Of a stretch of 47,844 nt of DNA, positions 1-7,778 are shown piece by piece. This DNA comes from Pseudomonadota bacterium (lineage in GTDB: Bacteria; Pseudomonadota; Alphaproteobacteria; Rhizobiales; Tepidamorphaceae), in assembly GCA_023458595.1 (NCBI GenBank), contig JAEWYT010000171.1:1-47844 (forward strand). The letters run 5' to 3'. Made by a program: the position numbers and the translations under genes. The notes below the pieces were generated by a model, which saw only the letters and a program-made list of their open reading frames with translations, did no database searches and was not told the DNA's origin. Each line of letters opens with the position of its first letter. Position 1 is the first letter of the stretch.

Positions 1-12
1 TGCAATGCGGGG

Positions 13-28
13 CCCCCCTTTTGGGGGG
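13..28 (-). terminator. C/G hairpin downstream of the binding-protein gene
   Basis: Six C, TTTT, six G form a hairpin 15 bases past the stop of the minus-strand binding-protein gene, beside a second GGGGGCGCCCCC-like palindrome. There is no clear T-run in the minus direction, so it may be a weak terminator or just a stable intergenic stem before the next gene of the transporter, which lies outside the window. Confidence 0.3.
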
Positions 29-43
29 GCGCCCCCGATCCGA

Positions 44-1177
44 TCAGGCGTTCGTGAACTTCTCCACGTACTCGGTGCGCAGCGCGCCGAAGAAGTCGGT
101 CTGCGCCGGCCACCACCACAGATTGTCGATCGCGGCGGCGTCGGGATACGCCATCTCGAATCCGGCTTTCTGTGCGTCGTTGAGGAAGCCCTCGGCGCCG
201 GCCGCGGCCGAGTTGTAGCCGGTGTTGTTGGCGAACATGCCGCCGGACTCGGGCGTCAGCATGAAGTTGATGAAGGCGTAGGCCTGATCGACGTTCTCGG
301 CGCCCGAGGCGATCGCCATCGTGTCGAGCCAGGCGAGTCCGCCCTCCTTCGGCATCGAGTAGCGCCATTTCGGATTGTTCTCACGGTTGAGAAGCAGGCC
401 GGTGGTGTCCCAGGTCTGGCCGATGGTGCAGCCGGCGTCGGTGAAGGCCGCCGTCGCCTCGGTGGCGTTGTTCCAGAAGGCGCCGACGTTCTTCTTATGC
501 TTGATGGCCCAGGCGGTCACCGCCTCGAACACGCGGCGGCAGTCGTCCTCGGTCTTGTAGAGGTCCATGGCACGGTCCGACTTCACCTCGCCGATGGCGT
601 CGAGGTAGATCGCCAGGCTGACGAGCACCGACTTCTGGCGGACGGCGACCTTGCCGTCCAGGCCGTTGCCCCACATGTCGCCGTAGGAGAGCTTGCCGTA
701 GGTGAGCGGCAGGGAATCGGAGTTCCAGGTGATCGCCTCGGTGCCCCAGTCGCAGGGGATGAGGTAGCGCTTGCCGCGGTTGGTCGCCCCGAGGTTGATC
801 GAGGCGCGGTAGATCGCCGGGATCACCTGTCCGACCTGGAACTTCTTCTCGTCGATTTCGGCGAGCAGGTTGTCCTTGTAGTAGTTCGGGCCGGTGTCGA
901 CGGAGGGAAACAGGACGTCGAAGCCCTTGCCGCCGGCGGCGCGCAGCTTGTTCTCGGCTTCGTCGTTGGAGCCATAGGTCGACAGGTTCATCTTGATGCC
1001 CGTCGCCTTCTCGAAGCCTTCCTTGATGTTGTCCTGAACATAGTCGCCCCAGGCGAACACGTTTACGGTGCCCGAGGATGCGAGAGCGTCGCTGGCCTTG
1101 AGAATGGCGGGCGCGGCGAGCGCGACGCCGGTCGCGGCGGTCCCCTTGAGAATGGTACGGCGATCGATATGGGTCAT
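44..1177 (-). CDS. Tat-exported ABC transporter substrate-binding protein, PotD/PotF-like
   Basis: This is a 377-residue periplasmic solute-binding protein of the spermidine/putrescine-type family (COG0687). The N-terminus carries a twin-arginine signal (DRRTILKG, residues 5-12), a hydrophobic stretch of small residues and a cleavage region near ASA/LASSG. The mature part opens with the VNVFAWGDYV motif usual in this family, and length is normal for it. Permease and ATPase genes are not in the window; they could lie past the left edge, since the gene points out of the window. A strong Pho box on the same strand lies about 105 bases before the ATG. With the divergent phosphonate-hydrolase-like gene this suggests uptake of a phosphorus compound or its amine product rather than a plain polyamine; that is inference, and the fold alone does not give the ligand. 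Confidence 0.85.
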   Translation of the reverse strand: MTHIDRRTILKGTAATGVALAAPAILKASDALASSGTVNVFAWGDYVQDNIKEGFEKATGIKMNLSTYGSNDEAENKLRAAGGKGFDVLFPSVDTGPNYYKDNLLAEIDEKKFQVGQVIPAIYRASINLGATNRGKRYLIPCDWGTEAITWNSDSLPLTYGKLSYGDMWGNGLDGKVAVRQKSVLVSLAIYLDAIGEVKSDRAMDLYKTEDDCRRVFEAVTAWAIKHKKNVGAFWNNATEATAAFTDAGCTIGQTWDTTGLLLNRENNPKWRYSMPKEGGLAWLDTMAIASGAENVDQAYAFINFMLTPESGGMFANNTGYNSAAAGAEGFLNDAQKAGFEMAYPDAAAIDNLWWWPAQTDFFGALRTEYVEKFTNA

Positions 1178-1280
1178 CTTATTGCCTCCCGATGAAGCGG
1201 CTGGATACGGAGCAGAAGGCGCGGATATTGTCGCCTTCGGAGGGGCGACCGCGCATTCCGTGCCGCGGTAACAGCCGGCA

Positions 1281-1298
1281 TTGACAACTGTATGACAG
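1281..1298 (-). promoter_or_regulatory. Pho box (PhoB operator) before the binding-protein gene
   Basis: Read on the minus strand this is CTGTCAT-ACAG-TTGTCAA: two 7-base direct repeats spaced by 4, matching the PhoB consensus CTGTCAT-N4-CTGTCAT in 7/7 and 5/7 positions. It lies in the 179-base divergent gap between the binding protein and the sulfatase-like gene. A further CTGTCAT at 1310-1316 on the plus strand makes an inverted pair with the first copy (arms 1292-1298 and 1310-1316), so the plus-strand gene may be controlled too, but its second half-site is poor. Confidence 0.65.
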
Positions 1299-1356
1299 GT
1301 GTCGCGTTGCTGTCATCTTTTGTGGATAACGCGGTACAGAATTGACGGAGGGGGCC

Positions 1357-2880
1357 ATGAACGTACTTCTGATTACCGCCGACCAATGGCGCGGCGACAG
1401 CCTGGGCGCGGTCGGCCACCCCGTCGTCAAGACGCCCAATATCGACCGTCTGGCCGCGGAGGGCGTGCTGTTTCGCCACCACTACGCGCAAGCCGCGCCC
1501 TGCTCGCCGGCGCGAGCCTGCCTCTATACCGGGCTCTACCAGATGACGAACCGGGTCTGCCGGAACGGCACACCGCTCGACCGCCGGCACGACACGCTGG
1601 CGCTCGCGGCCCGACGGGCCGGCTACGACCCGACCCAGTTCGGCTACACCGATATCGCCCAGGATCCGCGCACCATGAACGGACGCGACCCGTGGCTCAC
1701 GACCTACGAGGGCGTCTTGCCGGGCATGAGCGTGCGCGTGCGGCTGCCCGAGGACATCAAGCCGTGGCTATCCTGGCTCCGCGCGCGCGGCGTCGACGTG
1801 CCGCCGGGGATCGACATCTACCTGCCGAAGGAAGGGCCCGCCGACCCGCCCAGAGGCCAGGACGCGCGCTATTCGGCCGACGAGACCGAGACGGCGTTCC
1901 TCACCGACGAGTTCCTGCGCTGGCTCGGCGAGCAGGACGGCCAGTGGTTCGCCCATGTCAGCTTCCTGCGGCCGCACCCGCCATTCATCGTGCCGGAGCC
2001 CTACGCCTCCATGTATTCGCCCGACGAGGGGCCCGATTTCGCGCGTGCGGCGACGCCGGAGGCGGAAGGGACCCAGCATCCGTTCCTGAAATGGAGCCTC
2101 GAGACGATCCAGAAGACCAATTTCGTCCACGGCGCATCCGGGTCGATCGGCACCTGGGACGAGGCCGCGCGCCGGCAGATCCGGGCGACCTACTGGGGCA
2201 TGGTCACCGAGGTCGACGCGCAGGTCGGCCGCCTCCTCGCCGGGCTCGGAGCCTCCGGCATGGCGGACGACACGCTGGTGATCCTGACCAGCGACCACGG
2301 CGAGATGCTGGGCGACCGGCACCTCTACGGCAAGCTCGGCTGGTTCGACCAGAGCTACCACGTGCCGCTGATCGTCCGCGACCCGAAGGCGGCGGCGGCC
2401 GGGCGGGTCGTCAGCCGCTTCACCGAGTCGATCGACCTCATGCCGACCATCCTCGAACGCATCGGCGCGGAAATCCCGACCCAGCTCGACGGACGCTCGC
2501 TGGTGCCGTTCCTGGAAGGCCGCGAGCCGGCCGGATGGCGTCGGGAGGCGCACTGGGAGTTCGATTTCCGCGAGGTGGCGACGGGGGCGACCGAGGAGCG
2601 GTTCGGCCTGCCGCTCGACGCGCTCAACCTCGCCGTGGTACGTGGCGAGAGGTTCAAGTACGTCCACTTCGCCGGCCTGCCGCCGCTCCTGTTCGACATG
2701 CAGGAGGACCCGGGCGAACTGACCAACCTCGCCGACGATCCCGCCTACCGGGACGCCCGGCTGGAGATGGCCGAGAAGCTGCTCTCCTGGCGGGCGAGCC
2801 ACCTCGACCGCAGCCTCACCGGCGTCGAGCTGACGGCGGCGGGTCCGGTCTACGCGGGGCCGGACCGGCGGGCGGGCTGA
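1357..2880 (+). CDS. Sulfatase-superfamily hydrolase, probable phosphonate monoester hydrolase / phosphodiesterase
   Basis: A 507-residue enzyme of the alkaline-phosphatase/sulfatase superfamily. Visible marks are the N-terminal metal motif NVLLITADQWRGDS (D9, Q10), the formylglycine signature C-S-P-A-R at residues 49-53 with Cys49 as the residue to be oxidised, and the second metal motif TSDHGEMLGD near D313-H314. The segment after the signature (TGLY, then PLDRRH, then GYDP and IGY/FGYT) resembles rhizobial phosphonate monoester hydrolase more than classical arylsulfatases. No signal peptide is seen, so it is probably cytoplasmic. The ATG at 1357 follows a GGAGGGG ribosome site; an in-frame TTG at 1342 overlaps that site and is less likely. 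It diverges from the Pho-box gene, which fits release of phosphate or phosphonate from esters. Sulfate-ester activity cannot be excluded. Confidence 0.8.
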   Translation: MNVLLITADQWRGDSLGAVGHPVVKTPNIDRLAAEGVLFRHHYAQAAPCSPARACLYTGLYQMTNRVCRNGTPLDRRHDTLALAARRAGYDPTQFGYTDIAQDPRTMNGRDPWLTTYEGVLPGMSVRVRLPEDIKPWLSWLRARGVDVPPGIDIYLPKEGPADPPRGQDARYSADETETAFLTDEFLRWLGEQDGQWFAHVSFLRPHPPFIVPEPYASMYSPDEGPDFARAATPEAEGTQHPFLKWSLETIQKTNFVHGASGSIGTWDEAARRQIRATYWGMVTEVDAQVGRLLAGLGASGMADDTLVILTSDHGEMLGDRHLYGKLGWFDQSYHVPLIVRDPKAAAAGRVVSRFTESIDLMPTILERIGAEIPTQLDGRSLVPFLEGREPAGWRREAHWEFDFREVATGATEERFGLPLDALNLAVVRGERFKYVHFAGLPPLLFDMQEDPGELTNLADDPAYRDARLEMAEKLLSWRASHLDRSLTGVELTAAGPVYAGPDRRAG

Positions 2881-2899
2881 CATCGGCCGCGCCGGGCGG

Positions 2900-4114
2900 T
2901 CAGGCGGCGGCCCGCCCCCATTCGGGGAACGGATCGGGCAGAGCGCGCAGAGCCGCCATATCGAGATCGGCCGGATTCTGCGGGCCAACCAGACAGTCGT
3001 CCAGGGCGGCGCGTATTGCTGCCTCGTTCATCGCGTTGCCGATGAAGACGAGTTCCTGGCGGCGGTCGCCCCAGCCTGCGGCCCATTGCGTCTCCAGCCG
3101 CGAGAGCCAGTCGGGATGGTCCGGCCAGCGCTCGCGCGGCACCGCCGCCCACCAGTAGCCCGCGCCTTCCGTGCGGCAGATCGCGCCGGCGAGGCTGAAG
3201 TCTCCGACCCAGGCGGGCCGCGTCGCGAGCCAGAACAGGCCCTTGGCGCGGATCAGGCCGGGCCAGGCGCGCGTGGCGAAGTCGGAGAACTTCTCGGGAT
3301 GGAACGGACGGCGTGCGCGATAGACGAAGCTGGAGACGCCGTACTCCTCGGTCTCCGGCACATGGTCCTCGAAGCCGTAGAGCTCCTTGAACCAGAGCGG
3401 GTGCTCGTGCGCCTTGTCGAAGTCGAAGCGGCCGGTGTCGAGCACCTCGGCGAGCGGCACGCGCCCGAAATCGGTCTCGACGACCTTCGCATCGGGATTG
3501 AGCGCCTTCACCACGGCACGGACCGCGGACCGCATGTCCCCGCCGACATCCGACATCTTGTTGAGGACGACGGTGTCGGCGAACTCGATCTGGTCGACCA
3601 GCAGATCGACGAGCGTGCGCTCGTCGTCCTCTCCGGCCGTCTCGCCGCGATCCTTCAGGAAGTCGTGGCTGCCGTAGTCGCGCAGCAGGTTCGCCGCGTC
3701 GACCACGGTCACCATCGTGTCGAGACGGGCGATGTCGGACAGGGAGACCCCGGCCTCGTCGCGGAACTCGAACGTCGCGGCGACCGGCAGCGGCTCGGCG
3801 ATGCCCGTTCCCTCGATCAGCAGGTAGTCGAAGCGTCCGTCGGCGGCCAATCGGCGGACCTCCTGTAAGAGGTCGTCGCGAAGGGTGCAGCAGATGCAGC
3901 CGTTGGTCATCTCGACGAGCTTCTCGTCGGTGCGCGACAGGTCGGCGCCGCCGTTGCGGACGAGATCGGCGTCGATATTGACCTCGCTCATGTCGTTGAC
4001 GATGACGGCGACGCGGCGGCCCTCGCGGTTGTTCAGGACGTGGTTGAGGAGGGTGGTCTTGCCGGCGCCGAGGAAGCCCGACAGGACCGTTACGGGAAGG
4101 CGTCGATCCATCAT
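2900..4114 (-). CDS. COG0523 (CobW/ZigA-type) metallochaperone GTPase
   Basis: A 404-residue G3E-family GTPase. It shows the P-loop GFLGAGKT (residues 13-20), the metal-binding CICC motif (73-76), an NKMSD guanine-specificity motif and a CobW C-terminal domain ending with the GDRRQELVFIG stretch typical of zinc-starvation members (ZigA/YeiR/YciC type). It should load zinc into client proteins when the metal is scarce. A Zur-like operator lies 63-85 bases before the start, supporting zinc rather than cobalt, nickel or iron. The gene ends 19 bases from the convergent sulfatase-like gene and sits between phosphorus-metabolism genes. MMDRR gives two possible start codons one residue apart. Confidence 0.85.
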   Translation of the reverse strand: MMDRRLPVTVLSGFLGAGKTTLLNHVLNNREGRRVAVIVNDMSEVNIDADLVRNGGADLSRTDEKLVEMTNGCICCTLRDDLLQEVRRLAADGRFDYLLIEGTGIAEPLPVAATFEFRDEAGVSLSDIARLDTMVTVVDAANLLRDYGSHDFLKDRGETAGEDDERTLVDLLVDQIEFADTVVLNKMSDVGGDMRSAVRAVVKALNPDAKVVETDFGRVPLAEVLDTGRFDFDKAHEHPLWFKELYGFEDHVPETEEYGVSSFVYRARRPFHPEKFSDFATRAWPGLIRAKGLFWLATRPAWVGDFSLAGAICRTEGAGYWWAAVPRERWPDHPDWLSRLETQWAAGWGDRRQELVFIGNAMNEAAIRAALDDCLVGPQNPADLDMAALRALPDPFPEWGRAAA

Positions 4115-4176
4115 TCCTGCTCCGAGTTCACGTGCCTGCGGCCAGTCACAGGTCGCGCTGCGATATCCGCATGTCC

Positions 4177-4199
4177 GATATGTTATAATGTTACATTCT
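4177..4199 (-). promoter_or_regulatory. Zur-like operator
   Basis: The 23-base site has a left half GATATGTTATA, one mismatch from the Zur half-site GAAATGTTATA, a central A, and a right half TGTTACATTCT that keeps several positions of TATAACATTTC. It is a strikingly AT-rich island in GC-rich DNA and lies 63-85 bases upstream of the COG0523 GTPase, the expected place and target for zinc-responsive repression. Confidence 0.65.
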
Positions 4200-4299
4200 T
4201 TAGCGGCACAACGGCCCGCGATGCAAGCCGAAAACGGGCGACTGGGGGAAATCCGGCCGTGGCGCGCGGCTTTACAGGATCGGCCGGCCGGCTGCCGGC

Positions 4300-5109
4300 C
4301 TAAGGTCGCTCGCCCCGCAGCAGCCTGCCCTCGATCTCGTCGACGACGCCCATCAGGTCGGCGACCGATTCGACCACGAAATGGGCGCCGGCCCTGAACA
4401 GCCGGCGCTCGGCGGCCTCGTAGCGGTCGAGATACTCGGCGGCGTCGAGTCCGTCGGCCTCCTCGCGCGACAGGCCCATTGCATTGCCCGAGGCGGCGAC
4501 GCCGACGGTCCAGGTGCCGGCGGCGAGGCCCTCGGCGATGCCGGGCTCGGTGTCGTCGACCTTTATGCAGGCCGAAGCCGGCCAGACCTGCAGGTCCAGG
4601 AAGGTCTTGTACATCATCAGCGCGCCGGGACGGCCTTCGGGCAGATCGCCGGCGCAGACGAGATTGTCCGGTGCGAAGCCCTGCTCGGCGGCGAGCGGCA
4701 CCAGTCGCCCCATGATCTCCCGCGTGTAGCCCGTCGTTGACCCGATCCTAACCCCGCGGTCGCGCAACGCGGCGACAGTCTCCCGGACGCCCGGGATCAG
4801 GTCGGCATGGTCGGTCACGACCTCGGCGTTGAGCGGGACGAAGACCTCGTAGATCGCGTCGACGTCGGCATCGGAGAAGGCGGCGCCCTTCGCCTTCGCC
4901 CAGGCTTCGGCGACGCGCGGGATGGTGCCGAGCGCCCGGATGTGGTCCCATTTCGGCAGGCCCATCGGCACGCGGGCCTCGTCGATCGAGATGTCGACCC
5001 CGAAGCGGCGGAACACCTCGACGAAAGCGCCCATCGGCGCGCGCGAGCCGAAATCGACGACGGTGCCCGCCCAGTCGAAGATCACGGCCTTGACCAGTCC
5101 GTCTGCCAT
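4300..5109 (-). CDS. phnX: Phosphonoacetaldehyde hydrolase (phosphonatase)
   Basis: A 269-residue HAD-superfamily enzyme that splits phosphonoacetaldehyde into acetaldehyde and phosphate, the last step of 2-aminoethylphosphonate use. Motif I is FDWAGT with Asp12 as nucleophile; the phosphonatase-specific Schiff-base lysine is Lys53 in MGLPKWDH; motif III/IV is visible as KVDDTEPGI. Length fits the family. The start chosen is the ATG at 5109 after a purine-rich GGGAAAGGGCAGGGG site; an upstream in-frame ATG at 5130 overlaps the stop of the preceding gene (ATGA), so translation is coupled either way. A 15-base GC palindrome (4286-4300) overlaps the stop codon and could end the transcript. Confidence 0.88.
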   Translation of the reverse strand: MADGLVKAVIFDWAGTVVDFGSRAPMGAFVEVFRRFGVDISIDEARVPMGLPKWDHIRALGTIPRVAEAWAKAKGAAFSDADVDAIYEVFVPLNAEVVTDHADLIPGVRETVAALRDRGVRIGSTTGYTREIMGRLVPLAAEQGFAPDNLVCAGDLPEGRPGALMMYKTFLDLQVWPASACIKVDDTEPGIAEGLAAGTWTVGVAASGNAMGLSREEADGLDAAEYLDRYEAAERRLFRAGAHFVVESVADLMGVVDEIEGRLLRGERP

Positions 5110-5126
5110 CCCCTGCCCTTTCCCGC

Positions 5127-6254
5127 TCATGCCCCGACCAGATCGGCGATCACCTCCTCGGCGATGCCGAAGGCGGTCGACGCGCCGGTGCCGGAGGTTA
5201 CGATGACGATGCGCACCCCGTCCTGCGGGGCATCGACCAGCATGAGCCGGTCCGGCGCCGAAGCGTAGACCCCGGTCCAGCGCTCGGCGACGTCGTAGGG
5301 GCCGAGATCGAGCACATGATCGAACTCGTCGAGAATCAGCCGGTCGACGGCCTCGGGCGCGAAGGGATCGGGCGTCCAGCCATAGTGGTGGCTGTCGCCG
5401 ACGACGAGGCTGCCGTCCTGCGACCCGACGGCGATCAGGTGGACGCCGGCGGCGAGCGCATCGCCGCGCTCGCGATGCAGCCGCGCCTTCAGGGCCGCGG
5501 CTTCCGGGAGCTCGGCATAGCCGAGATAGCGCACGAGGCCGAGGTCGGACATGACGGCCGCGCCGAGCGGGACGCCGCCGGCCGGCCGCAGCCGCAACAT
5601 GTGCAGCTTGCAGCGCGTCAGGCCGTAGGCGGCGATGCGCTCGGGATAGAGCGACAGGAAATCGTCGCCCGGGCAGACGACGACGGCCCCGGCGCGCAGG
5701 CGGCCGGCGGTCGTGTCGATCTGCGGAAGCGCGATGCCGCGCACCATCGTCTCGCGCAGGATCGTCACGCCGAGACCGGTTTCGAGCCATCGGGCGAGCT
5801 GCGGGATCGCGTCGCGGGATTCGACGCGCAGCTCGTGCGGGCTCCACAGCACGGCGCGCACGTCGTCGCGCAGCGCCGGGACGCGCCTGCGGGCCTCGGC
5901 GAGCGACAGCATCCCGCAGCCCTCGCCCATCCCGGTCGCAAGGAAGGCTTCGAGGACGGGCAGCGACTCCGCATGGCGGGCGGCGACGGCGAGGCCCCGG
6001 TGCGTCACCGCGATGCCGGCGGGACCGGCGATTTCCGCCCAGATGTCGCGCGAGCGCATGGCCCGGCGCCAGCACTCGCCCGCCTGCTGGCCGGTCACGG
6101 TGACGAAGCCGAAGTTGCGCACGGAAGCGCCGTTGGCCCGGGCGTCGCGGTCGACAACGACCACTTTGAGGCCCTTTCGGGCGGCGATCAGCGCGTGGGC
6201 GAGGCCCACGATGCCGGCCCCGACGACGGCGAGGTCAAAACTGGCGTCATTCAT
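5127..6254 (-). CDS. FAD-dependent amine oxidase of the DAO family, phosphonate-associated
   Basis: A 375-residue flavoprotein with the dinucleotide-binding motif GAGIVG (residues 12-17), a VVVDRD second strand and a DAO-type C-terminus (WTGVYASAPDR, then VIVTSGTGAS). It resembles the TIGR03364 group of FAD oxidoreductases found beside phosphonatases, some of which (PbfC/PbfD type) have been described as oxidising N-methylated or hydroxylated aminoethylphosphonates to phosphonoacetaldehyde. Its stop overlaps the upstream possible start of phnX, so the two form one unit. I infer that it supplies the substrate of PhnX, in place of the transaminase PhnW, which is absent here. The exact amine substrate cannot be read from the sequence. 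Confidence 0.75.
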   Translation of the reverse strand: MNDASFDLAVVGAGIVGLAHALIAARKGLKVVVVDRDARANGASVRNFGFVTVTGQQAGECWRRAMRSRDIWAEIAGPAGIAVTHRGLAVAARHAESLPVLEAFLATGMGEGCGMLSLAEARRRVPALRDDVRAVLWSPHELRVESRDAIPQLARWLETGLGVTILRETMVRGIALPQIDTTAGRLRAGAVVVCPGDDFLSLYPERIAAYGLTRCKLHMLRLRPAGGVPLGAAVMSDLGLVRYLGYAELPEAAALKARLHRERGDALAAGVHLIAVGSQDGSLVVGDSHHYGWTPDPFAPEAVDRLILDEFDHVLDLGPYDVAERWTGVYASAPDRLMLVDAPQDGVRIVIVTSGTGASTAFGIAEEVIADLVGA

Positions 6255-6402
6255 GCGGAATTCGCGAACTGGGAGAAATCACGGGACAGCATACAACGCG
6301 GGCCCCGTGACACCTATGCGACGCCCCGACCATTTGCCGCAATACGCGCAGTTGCGAATTGGAATAAATACTGGTTCAAAGAGTTACACTTCCGGGCACG
6401 AA

Positions 6403-6416
6403 TTGCGTCAACGCAA
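6403..6416 (+). promoter_or_regulatory. Candidate FixK/FNR-type box before hemA
   Basis: TTGCGTCAACGCAA is an inverted repeat with 6-base arms (TTGCGT/ACGCAA). It fits the relaxed Bradyrhizobium FixK2 form TTG(A/C)-N6-(T/G)CAA but not the strict TTGA-N6-TCAA. Its centre is 70.5 bases before the hemA ATG, suitable for activation with a 5' leader of about 30 bases. Oxygen control of hemA by FixK/FNR proteins is known in rhizobia. A different Crp/FNR relative such as NnrR could also use this sequence. Confidence 0.5.
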
Positions 6417-6479
6417 CGCGCCCGCCGCCTGATCCGTGTGCAATGGCGCGGATCGCACGAAAAAAGGCACGAGACCGCC

Positions 6480-7721
6480 ATGGCCTTCGACTACGCTCGC
6501 GTTTTCCGGTCCGCCATCGAGGAGATCACCGCGGAGAAGCGCTATCGCGTCTTCGCCGAGCTCGAGCGCGTCGCCGGCCGGTTTCCGAAGGCGATCTATC
6601 ACGGCGGCGGGGCCCGGCGCGAGATCACCATCTGGTGCTCGAACGACTACCTGGGCATGGGCCAGCACGCCGACGTGATCGCCGCCGCGAAGGACGCGGT
6701 CGAACGCATGGGCGTCGGCGCGGGCGGCACGCGCAATATCTCGGGCACGAACCATCCGCTGGTGACGCTCGAGGCCGAGCTCGCCGACCTGCACGGCAAG
6801 GAGGCGGCGCTCGCCTTCACGTCCGGCTTCATCTCCAACGAGGCCTCGATCTCGACGATCGCCCGGCTCATCCCGGACTGCCTGATCCTGTCCGACGAGC
6901 TCAACCACGCCTCGATGATCGAGGGCGTGCGGCGCTCGGGCTGCGGGAAGAAGATCTTCCGCCACAACGACGTCGAGCACCTCGAGGATCTGCTCAAGGC
7001 GGCAGGCACGGAGCGGCCGAAGCTGATCGTGTTCGAAAGCGTCTATTCGATGGACGGCGACATCGGACCGATCGGCAGGATCTGCGATCTCGCCGAGCGC
7101 TACGGCGCGATGACCTATATCGACGAGGTGCACGCGGTCGGCATGTACGGCCCGCGCGGCGGCGGCATCGCCGAACGCGAGGGCGAGATGGGCCGCATCG
7201 ACGTCGTCGAGGGCACGCTCGCCAAGGCGTTCGGATGCCTCGGCGGCTACATCGCCTCGACCTCCGACATCGTCGACTCGGTGCGCTCCTTCGCGCCGGG
7301 CTTCATCTTCACGACCGCCCTGCCGCCGGCGATCGCCGCGGCCGCGACCGCCTCGATCCGCCACCTGAAGGCGTCCTCGGCGGAGCGCGAGGCACAACAG
7401 CGCCAGGCGAACCGCACCAAGGACGTGCTGCTCGGGCGCGGCCTTCCGGTAATGCCGTCGGTGACGCACATCGTGCCGATACTGGTCGGCGATCCGGAGC
7501 TCTGCAAGGCCGCGAGCGACCGGCTGATGGACAAGCACGACATCTACATCCAGCCGATCAACTTCCCGACGGTGCCGCGCGGCACCGAGCGGCTTCGCAT
7601 CACGCCGACGCCGTTCCACGACGACGGGCTGGTCGAGGCCCTGGCCGATGCGCTCTGCGAGGTCTGGGACGCGCTCGGCATCCCCTATGCCGAGGCCGAA
7701 CGCGCGGCGGCGGCCGAGTAG
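6480..7721 (+). CDS. hemA: 5-aminolevulinate synthase (C4/Shemin pathway)
   Basis: A 413-residue PLP enzyme joining glycine and succinyl-CoA to make 5-aminolevulinate, the first step of heme synthesis in Alphaproteobacteria. The PLP lysine is Lys249 in EGTLAKAFG; the substrate and cofactor motifs CSNDYLGM (53-60), GGTRNISGTN (82-91), ELNHASMIEG (140-149) and IDEVHAVGMYG (214-224) are all intact. Length is typical. The chosen ATG gives the conserved MAFDY start; upstream in-frame codons run through the promoter and are not used. It lies convergent to ccoS, next to the heme-rich cbb3 oxidase it helps to feed. Confidence 0.95.
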   Translation: MAFDYARVFRSAIEEITAEKRYRVFAELERVAGRFPKAIYHGGGARREITIWCSNDYLGMGQHADVIAAAKDAVERMGVGAGGTRNISGTNHPLVTLEAELADLHGKEAALAFTSGFISNEASISTIARLIPDCLILSDELNHASMIEGVRRSGCGKKIFRHNDVEHLEDLLKAAGTERPKLIVFESVYSMDGDIGPIGRICDLAERYGAMTYIDEVHAVGMYGPRGGGIAEREGEMGRIDVVEGTLAKAFGCLGGYIASTSDIVDSVRSFAPGFIFTTALPPAIAAAATASIRHLKASSAEREAQQRQANRTKDVLLGRGLPVMPSVTHIVPILVGDPELCKAASDRLMDKHDIYIQPINFPTVPRGTERLRITPTPFHDDGLVEALADALCEVWDALGIPYAEAERAAAAE

Positions 7722-7737
7722 GCACCCGACAGTCGAG

Positions 7738-7768
7738 AACCCCGGCAAGAACCCCGGCAAGAACCCGG
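7738..7768. repeat. Short tandem repeat between hemA and ccoS
   Basis: The 12-base unit AACCCCGGCAAG occurs twice and then partly a third time (AACCCGG) in the gap between the convergent ends of hemA and ccoS. It is not a CRISPR: there are no spacers. It may have arisen by slippage. No convincing terminator with a T-run is seen here for either gene. Confidence 0.6.
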
Positions 7769-7778
7769 AGCGGGGGCT

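Noticed and set aside
1310..1327. Full Pho box on the plus strand for the sulfatase-like gene
   Set aside because: Only the first repeat (CTGTCAT) is good; the second is out of register and matches poorly.
5110..6075. N-terminal extension of phnX through the whole upstream gene
   Set aside because: The extension is in the wrong frame of the FAD oxidase gene and is low-complexity; phnX begins at 5109 or, at most, 5130.
7738..7768. Possible CRISPR-like repeat
   Set aside because: Units of 12 bases follow each other without spacers and there are no cas genes.
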